Positions 6,297 to 10,227 of a stretch of 10,227 bases of DNA are shown piece by piece; within the stretch, counting starts at the first letter, position 1; each line of letters opens with the position of its first letter. Under the pieces are notes generated by a model. It saw nothing but the letters and a program-made list of their open reading frames with translations, had not been told where the DNA came from and did no database searches. The stretch is from an uncultured Acidimicrobiaceae bacterium (GTDB lineage Bacteria > Actinomycetota > Acidimicrobiia > Acidimicrobiales > RAAP-2). Where the stretch lies: contig CALAYR010000132.1 of assembly GCA_937894805.1 (NCBI GenBank), positions 1 through 10,227 of the forward strand, given 5' to 3'. Made by a program: the position numbers and the translations under genes.

Positions 6297-8557
6297 GCGA
6301 TACCGTAAAGCGTGGTTCGTTGCCGTAGAGGCCTTCCTAGAGGCTCTACAAGGGCTTCTAGCGTCGCAACGTCCATCTCTTGGCCGTGGGCCGCTCCAGC
6401 CGCCCGAGAGATGTTCTCGTCCATCAAAGTGCCACCAACGTCATTCGCGCCAGCTTTCAAGATTTCACGACTGCCTTCAATGCCCAGCTTGACCCAACTG
6501 ACCTGGATGTTGTTGATCAAGCCGGCATAGTGCAGTCGTGCGACAGCGTGCATTAACACGGTCTCGCGGAATGTGGGGCCCTTGCGACTCCGCCCCTTCA
6601 AGAAAATCGGCGTTGCCATGTGAACAAAGGGGAGTGGAACAAACTCCGTAAAGCCGCCGGTCTTTTGCTGCAATTCCCTCGTTACGAGCAGGTGCTTCGC
6701 CCAACTTCGTGGTTCTTCAACAGCGCCAAACATGATGGTGATATTCGAGCGGAGTCCGACACTGTGCGCAGCCTCATGAACCTCTAGCCATTGTGCCGTA
6801 TTGATCTTGTCTGGACAGAGAATGGCGCGTACGGGATCATCCAAAATCTCGGCTGCCGTACCTGGCAACGTCTTCAGGCCGGCACCCTTTAGACGAGTCA
6901 AATAGTCAACGAGGCTCATCTCGCTGCGACGGGCACCCTCAAAGACCTCCAGGGCGCTAAAAGCGTGTATGTGAATATCTGGAGATCCAGCGCGCACAGC
7001 CGCAATTACATCCACGTAGTAGTCACCGTCAAACTTGGGATGGATACCACCTTGCAGGCAGACTTCGGTCGCACCCTTTGCGGCAGCCTCTTGGACCCGT
7101 TCTGAAATTTCGTCCAGTGTTAAGAGGTATGGATCCCCCCGCAAATTGAGAGAGAGGGGACCCTTCGAGAAAGCACAGAACTTGCACTTGAACGTACACA
7201 CGTTCGTGTAGTTGATGTTTCGGTTAATGACGAAGGTGACATCATCGCCGACAAGATCGCGCCGCACTTGATCCGCTAGGTCGGCAATAGCTGCCACGTT
7301 TGTCCCGCGCGCATTGAACAGATCGACAAGTTCATTTTCGGTGAAGTCGTAGCCGACTTCGTAGCGACTGAGAATCTGCTCAACCCGACCCGTTCGAAGA
7401 CCAGATCTAAAAGTTGGTGGCGTTGAATCTCCACCAGAGAACCATTCGTCATCACGCCGATGTCCATGTGCATTAGAAAGCGCCAACACCGAGGGTCGCA
7501 CGTGGTCATCGAGGAACTGCTCGCCTTGCCACTGGGGATACACGGTGAGGCGAGGCGCCAAATGGAGGCCACGTCGTTCAACTTCACCACTCAGCGTCTC
7601 GACCACTGGCCATTGCCGTTCGGGATTGACGTGATCTAGCGTGATGGGCGAGATACCACCAAAATCGTCGATTCCGAACGCGAGTAGTCGCGCTGGGTCG
7701 TCACTGAGATTCGGTGGAGCTTGAAGGTGGATATCCGCTGGCAAAATGAGTCGCGCTGCTGCGATGGTCCAGAAAAACTCCTCCTCATCCGCAGCGGGGT
7801 GGTCGGCCATCGCTGTTTTTGCCTTCGGCAAAAAGTTTTGGATGATGACCTCTTGGATGTGACCAAATTGGCGATGTGATTCAGCAATGGCATTCAAAGC
7901 CTCAATGCGATCTTGTCGATTCTCACCAATGCCAACCAATAGTCCCGTTGTGAAGGGAATCTTGAGCTCCCCAGCCGCACGCAATGTCGCCAGTCTGCGT
8001 ACCGGTGCCTTATCCGGCGCGAGGCGGTGAGCCTCTAGAGGACGGAGAGTCTCCAGCATCATTCCTTGGGATGCTGTGACGGTGCGCAACTGCTCCAACT
8101 CATACGGGAACAGTGCGCCGGCGTTAGCGTGAGGAAGCATGCCGGTGGTGTGCAGAATCGTGCGAGCCACCTCAGCCACGTAGTCAACAGTCGACCGATA
8201 ACCGTGTGCAGCCAACCAGCGAGCCGCGTCGTCGTATCTAAGTTCGGGTCGTTCGCCCAACGTCAAAAGTGCTTCGGTTACACCGACTTTTTGCCCTGCC
8301 TCAACGATGGCCATCACTTCTTCAATGTCCATATAGGGCGAAGGCAGGTGCGCTGGTGGTTGTGCAAAGGTGCAGTAACCGCAACGGTCACGACACAACT
8401 TGGTGAGAGGAATAAACACTTTCGGGGAGTAGGTAACCACTTCGCCAAACTGGCGTCGAGCTAGGGCGTACGCCTCAGAGGCAAGTGAACTCGACGATTC
8501 GCCCGCGAGTTCAAGAAACTCTTGGGCAATCGTGGACTCGGTTGCGGTGTCAGCCAT
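6293..8557 (-). CDS. fbiC: FO synthase, fused CofG-CofH radical SAM enzyme
   Basis: FO synthase joins tyrosine and 5-amino-6-ribitylamino-uracil to form FO (7,8-didemethyl-8-hydroxy-5-deazariboflavin), the chromophore of coenzyme F420, using two radical SAM centres. Both are visible in this 754-residue chain. The N-terminal CofG-like half has C55, C59 and C62 (CRDRCGYC) and the later NFLPKAKTAM segment; the C-terminal CofH-like half has C454, C458 and C461 (CTFKCKFC). The halves are separate proteins in methanogens and fused in actinobacteria; this one is shorter than the roughly 856 residues of mycobacterial FbiC. I prefer the ATG at 8557, with AAGG nine bases upstream, over an in-frame TTG at 8563 that would add two residues. 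It lies 11 bases after pgi and overlaps the LOG gene by four bases. The presence of the gene implies that the organism makes F420 or at least FO; other F420 genes are not in the window. Confidence 0.96.
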   Translation of the reverse strand: MADTATESTIAQEFLELAGESSSSLASEAYALARRQFGEVVTYSPKVFIPLTKLCRDRCGYCTFAQPPAHLPSPYMDIEEVMAIVEAGQKVGVTEALLTLGERPELRYDDAARWLAAHGYRSTVDYVAEVARTILHTTGMLPHANAGALFPYELEQLRTVTASQGMMLETLRPLEAHRLAPDKAPVRRLATLRAAGELKIPFTTGLLVGIGENRQDRIEALNAIAESHRQFGHIQEVIIQNFLPKAKTAMADHPAADEEEFFWTIAAARLILPADIHLQAPPNLSDDPARLLAFGIDDFGGISPITLDHVNPERQWPVVETLSGEVERRGLHLAPRLTVYPQWQGEQFLDDHVRPSVLALSNAHGHRRDDEWFSGGDSTPPTFRSGLRTGRVEQILSRYEVGYDFTENELVDLFNARGTNVAAIADLADQVRRDLVGDDVTFVINRNINYTNVCTFKCKFCAFSKGPLSLNLRGDPYLLTLDEISERVQEAAAKGATEVCLQGGIHPKFDGDYYVDVIAAVRAGSPDIHIHAFSALEVFEGARRSEMSLVDYLTRLKGAGLKTLPGTAAEILDDPVRAILCPDKINTAQWLEVHEAAHSVGLRSNITIMFGAVEEPRSWAKHLLVTRELQQKTGGFTEFVPLPFVHMATPIFLKGRSRKGPTFRETVLMHAVARLHYAGLINNIQVSWVKLGIEGSREILKAGANDVGGTLMDENISRAAGAAHGQEMDVATLEALVEPLGRPLRQRTTLYGIA
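7816..7834. repeat. Perfect 8-bp inverted repeat with 3-base loop inside fbiC
   Basis: TTTTTGCC and GGCAAAAA flank a TTC loop (plus strand). In the fbiC message the loop is GAA closed by a C-G pair, a triloop type known to be unusually stable in DNA. It falls on codons for FLPKAK in a conserved part of the CofG-like half, so it may be a side effect of coding. It is not followed by a T run on either strand, so it is not a normal terminator. Confidence 0.5.
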
Positions 8558-8566
8558 TGGCAAGAA

Positions 8567-8570
8567 CCTT
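8567..8570 (-). promoter_or_regulatory. Ribosome binding site of fbiC
   Basis: AAGG on the minus strand overlaps the pgi stop codon and sits nine bases before the ATG at 8557. The alternative TTG at 8563 would be only three bases away, too close, so this site favours the ATG and suggests coupling to pgi. Confidence 0.55.
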
Positions 8571-9846
8571 AGTGAAGGAGAACGGCTAACGGCTCACCCG
8601 GAGCCACCGTTACTCGGACGATATCTCTACCTCGACTCAATAGGTCGTGGTAGTCACCACGAGCCTGGGCCGCTATTAAATCGTGGAACGAATAACTACG
8701 CCCCTCGATTCGCTCGCGTTCAGACTCCGGTTCCACCGAAACCTGCAAAAATCGCAGCTCCGCCGAACCACCCTTATGGAGCTGGCCGGTGGAATGTAGG
8801 TAGCGCGGGCCCAGGCCCGCACTTACTTCGTGCCCCATTCTGGAAATGGACGCTCTCAACTCCGCCACTTCGTCGGTTCGATCGAGAGGCCCGTAAACCT
8901 GTAGGGCTATAGGGCCGCCACGGTCAATCCAAGTGCGCAGGCCATCTGATGCCAGGTAATGGTCCTCGGTGGGGTTGCTCAATTCGGCAAATGTCCGTCG
9001 TTTCGCGGACTCCACATCAGGCTGAATGAATGGATCAACGCCCAGTGCGGTGCAGAGACCCACGGTAAATGCATGAGTTCGCTGGACATGCAGAACGATG
9101 TCGCGGATCTCTCGGGCGGAACCGGGGGAGGGAATAACCCCCTTGCCATCCTTCCCCGTCGATTCTGCAATTAGCTGTTCCTCCCACAGAGCGGTAAAGG
9201 AGTTCAACGGATCTCCCGAAATGCTCGTCGACCCCCAACCTGATGCCGGAGCCGACTCGGCGCCGCGAGCGAATGACTCAGCCCATTCATCGTCATCCAG
9301 TACGCCCGTTGGAAGTGAATCCGCTCCCGCGATCAGCACCGGTGCAACGCCAAACGCGGAGAGCGCCGAAAATCTCCCACCAGTCCGAGGATCGCCGTAG
9401 AGCAACGAAGCGCCGAGCGATTGACCGAGCTCATCTAGGGCCGTTCCTCGGTCAGTGATGATCGTTAAGTACTCGGCCGAAGCACCATGGGCGAGGGCGT
9501 AGGCCATGGTGGCGACAGTTTCCACCGTGCCGCCGGACTTAGAGCTGACCACCAGATTTGCGCCTTCGAAGTTGGTCCTCTGGATGGAGTCGGGATGTGA
9601 CGTATCCAAGACGGTAAGAACTACGCCACCCGCTTCATGAGCGAGCATTCCCGCGCCGGAAGAACTCCCGCCCATGCCAATCAAAATGGTTCTTTCGCGC
9701 CGTCGCAGATTCATGGCGTCGATGCTCTCAATGAGTGAATCAAGTTCACCAGGGTGCTTCATCCAACCCATCCAGGAAGAGGGGTCACCGGGAATTGCAG
9801 AGAAATCGCCAGCCAAAACCTGTTGAGCGATTTCGCGATAATTCAT
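8569..9846 (-). CDS. pgi: Glucose-6-phosphate isomerase-like protein, short type related to the PGI half of Tal/PGI fusions
   Basis: Phosphoglucose isomerase interconverts glucose-6-phosphate and fructose-6-phosphate. The 425-residue protein contains a SIS-type sugar-phosphate fold: IGMGGSSSGA (56-65), phosphate-binding SSKSGGTVET (101-110), the first PGI signature around DPRTGGRFS (152-160), and WEEQLIAESTGKDGKG (221-236). It is much shorter than classical PGI (about 550 residues), and the second classical signature (FDQxGVExxK) is absent; in its place is LHSTGQLHKGG (350-360), which I associate with the PGI part of bifunctional transaldolase/PGI proteins. Here the transaldolase is a separate gene ending six bases upstream. 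The ATG at 9846 is preceded by a weak GGA nine bases away and is probably translated by coupling to tal. PGI activity is likely but inferred, because catalytic residues of this short type cannot be checked by eye. Confidence 0.87.
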   Translation of the reverse strand: MNYREIAQQVLAGDFSAIPGDPSSWMGWMKHPGELDSLIESIDAMNLRRRERTILIGMGGSSSGAGMLAHEAGGVVLTVLDTSHPDSIQRTNFEGANLVVSSKSGGTVETVATMAYALAHGASAEYLTIITDRGTALDELGQSLGASLLYGDPRTGGRFSALSAFGVAPVLIAGADSLPTGVLDDDEWAESFARGAESAPASGWGSTSISGDPLNSFTALWEEQLIAESTGKDGKGVIPSPGSAREIRDIVLHVQRTHAFTVGLCTALGVDPFIQPDVESAKRRTFAELSNPTEDHYLASDGLRTWIDRGGPIALQVYGPLDRTDEVAELRASISRMGHEVSAGLGPRYLHSTGQLHKGGSAELRFLQVSVEPESERERIEGRSYSFHDLIAAQARGDYHDLLSRGRDIVRVTVAPGEPLAVLLH

Positions 9847-9852
9847 AAGAAA

Positions 9853-10227
9853 CTATCCGCGCAGTTTCTGTGTCACCGTAGCCAGCAGTTCGTCGTACGA
9901 AGCGATGAATGCTGCCACACCTTCGTCCTCTAGTCGCTGCGTTATGGCGGTCAGGTCTACGCCTGCGGTCTCGAGTTCATCGAGCTTCGATCCGAGGTTT
10001 CGCCGGGCTGACTCGTTGTCCAGCTGACTCTTAGTGGCGTCTCCGTGGTCAGCGTACGCCTCCAATGTGGGGTCTGGCAGTGTGTTAACCGTGTCACTTG
10101 CGATCAATGTGTCAACGTACAGCAGGTCGGAATACGAGGGGTTCTTAGTGCTCGTTGAGGCCCATAGTGGGCGCTGGACCTGAGCGCCCACTGCACGAAT
10201 ACCCTCGAAACGAGCAGACGTGATCCG
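9853..10227 (-). CDS. tal: Transaldolase, C-terminal fragment; 5' end outside window
   Basis: Transaldolase moves a dihydroxyacetone unit between sugar phosphates in the non-oxidative pentose phosphate pathway. The frame is open to the right edge of the window, leaving the last 124 residues of a family of about 370 in actinobacteria. The segment RPLWASTSTKNPSYSDLLYV followed by the DTVNTLPDPTLEA stretch is typical of actinobacterial transaldolase; the tryptophan-serine-threonine-lysine part belongs to the late barrel strand that contributes to phosphate binding. The lysine that forms the Schiff base lies upstream of the window and cannot be checked. The protein ends KLRG, and its TAG is six bases before the pgi start, so the two are separate chains and not a fusion. 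This is the first visible gene of the minus-strand group, so the operon promoter must be outside the window. Confidence 0.93.
   Translation of the reverse strand, partial: RITSARFEGIRAVGAQVQRPLWASTSTKNPSYSDLLYVDTLIASDTVNTLPDPTLEAYADHGDATKSQLDNESARRNLGSKLDELETAGVDLTAITQRLEDEGVAAFIASYDELLATVTQKLRG

Noticed and set aside
8805..8820. GC-rich inverted repeat GCGGGC-CCAG-GCCCGC in pgi
   Set aside because: It encodes the conserved AGLGPR segment and has no T run after it; ordinary coding sequence explains it.
8532..8912. Open frame of 126 codons on the plus strand opposite pgi and the fbiC start
   Set aside because: The translation is proline- and arginine-rich without any motif, and the minus-strand pgi in the same place is well supported.
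1..10227. Search by eye for a defence system, mobile element, CRISPR array or biosynthetic island
   Set aside because: All sizeable genes are recognisable metabolic genes with intact motifs; no direct repeats, transposase, integrase, tRNA or attachment-like sequence was seen.

Overview
The window looks like ordinary chromosomal DNA from an actinobacterium (Actinomycetota) of moderate GC content. Three things point there: a single-chain FO synthase of the FbiC type (CofG-like half fused to CofH-like half), a transaldolase C-terminus of actinobacterial type beside a short phosphoglucose isomerase-like protein, and an AlkK-like acyl-CoA ligase. I cannot place it below phylum with confidence; an aquatic lineage of moderate GC is a guess. 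Coding density is very high: the only real intergenic gap is 49 bases, and no stretch over 300 bases lacks a gene. I see no rRNA, tRNA, CRISPR array, insertion sequence, phage gene or attachment site.

Left half, plus strand (1-5277). The C-terminal part of glutamate synthase large subunit (gltB, cut by the left edge) overlaps the complete small subunit gltD by 14 bases; together they form the NADPH-dependent GOGAT that makes glutamate from glutamine and 2-oxoglutarate. After a 49-base AT-rich gap with a strong ribosome binding site comes a medium/long-chain acyl-CoA ligase. Three bases after its stop lies a 63-residue, highly charged, probably helical protein of unknown role.

Right half, minus strand (10227 down to 5274). 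Four genes are packed head to tail: tal (start outside the window), a glucose-6-phosphate isomerase-like gene, fbiC and a LOG-family gene. Gaps are 6 and 11 bases, then a 4-base GTGA overlap, so they are probably one transcription unit. It combines sugar-phosphate metabolism (tal, pgi), synthesis of the deazaflavin chromophore of coenzyme F420 (fbiC) and a putative nucleotide phosphoribohydrolase (LOG). One inferred reading is that PGI supplies or drains glucose-6-phosphate, a substrate of F420-dependent dehydrogenases in some actinobacteria, while a LOG enzyme could release ribose-5-phosphate into the pentose phosphate pathway.

The two halves converge, and their last genes overlap by four bases at the sequence TTAA, which carries both stop codons. 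No plainly novel system is evident. The points most worth a second look are the tal-pgi-fbiC-LOG linkage, the short unfused PGI, the uncharacterised 63-residue protein and the extended LOG protein.
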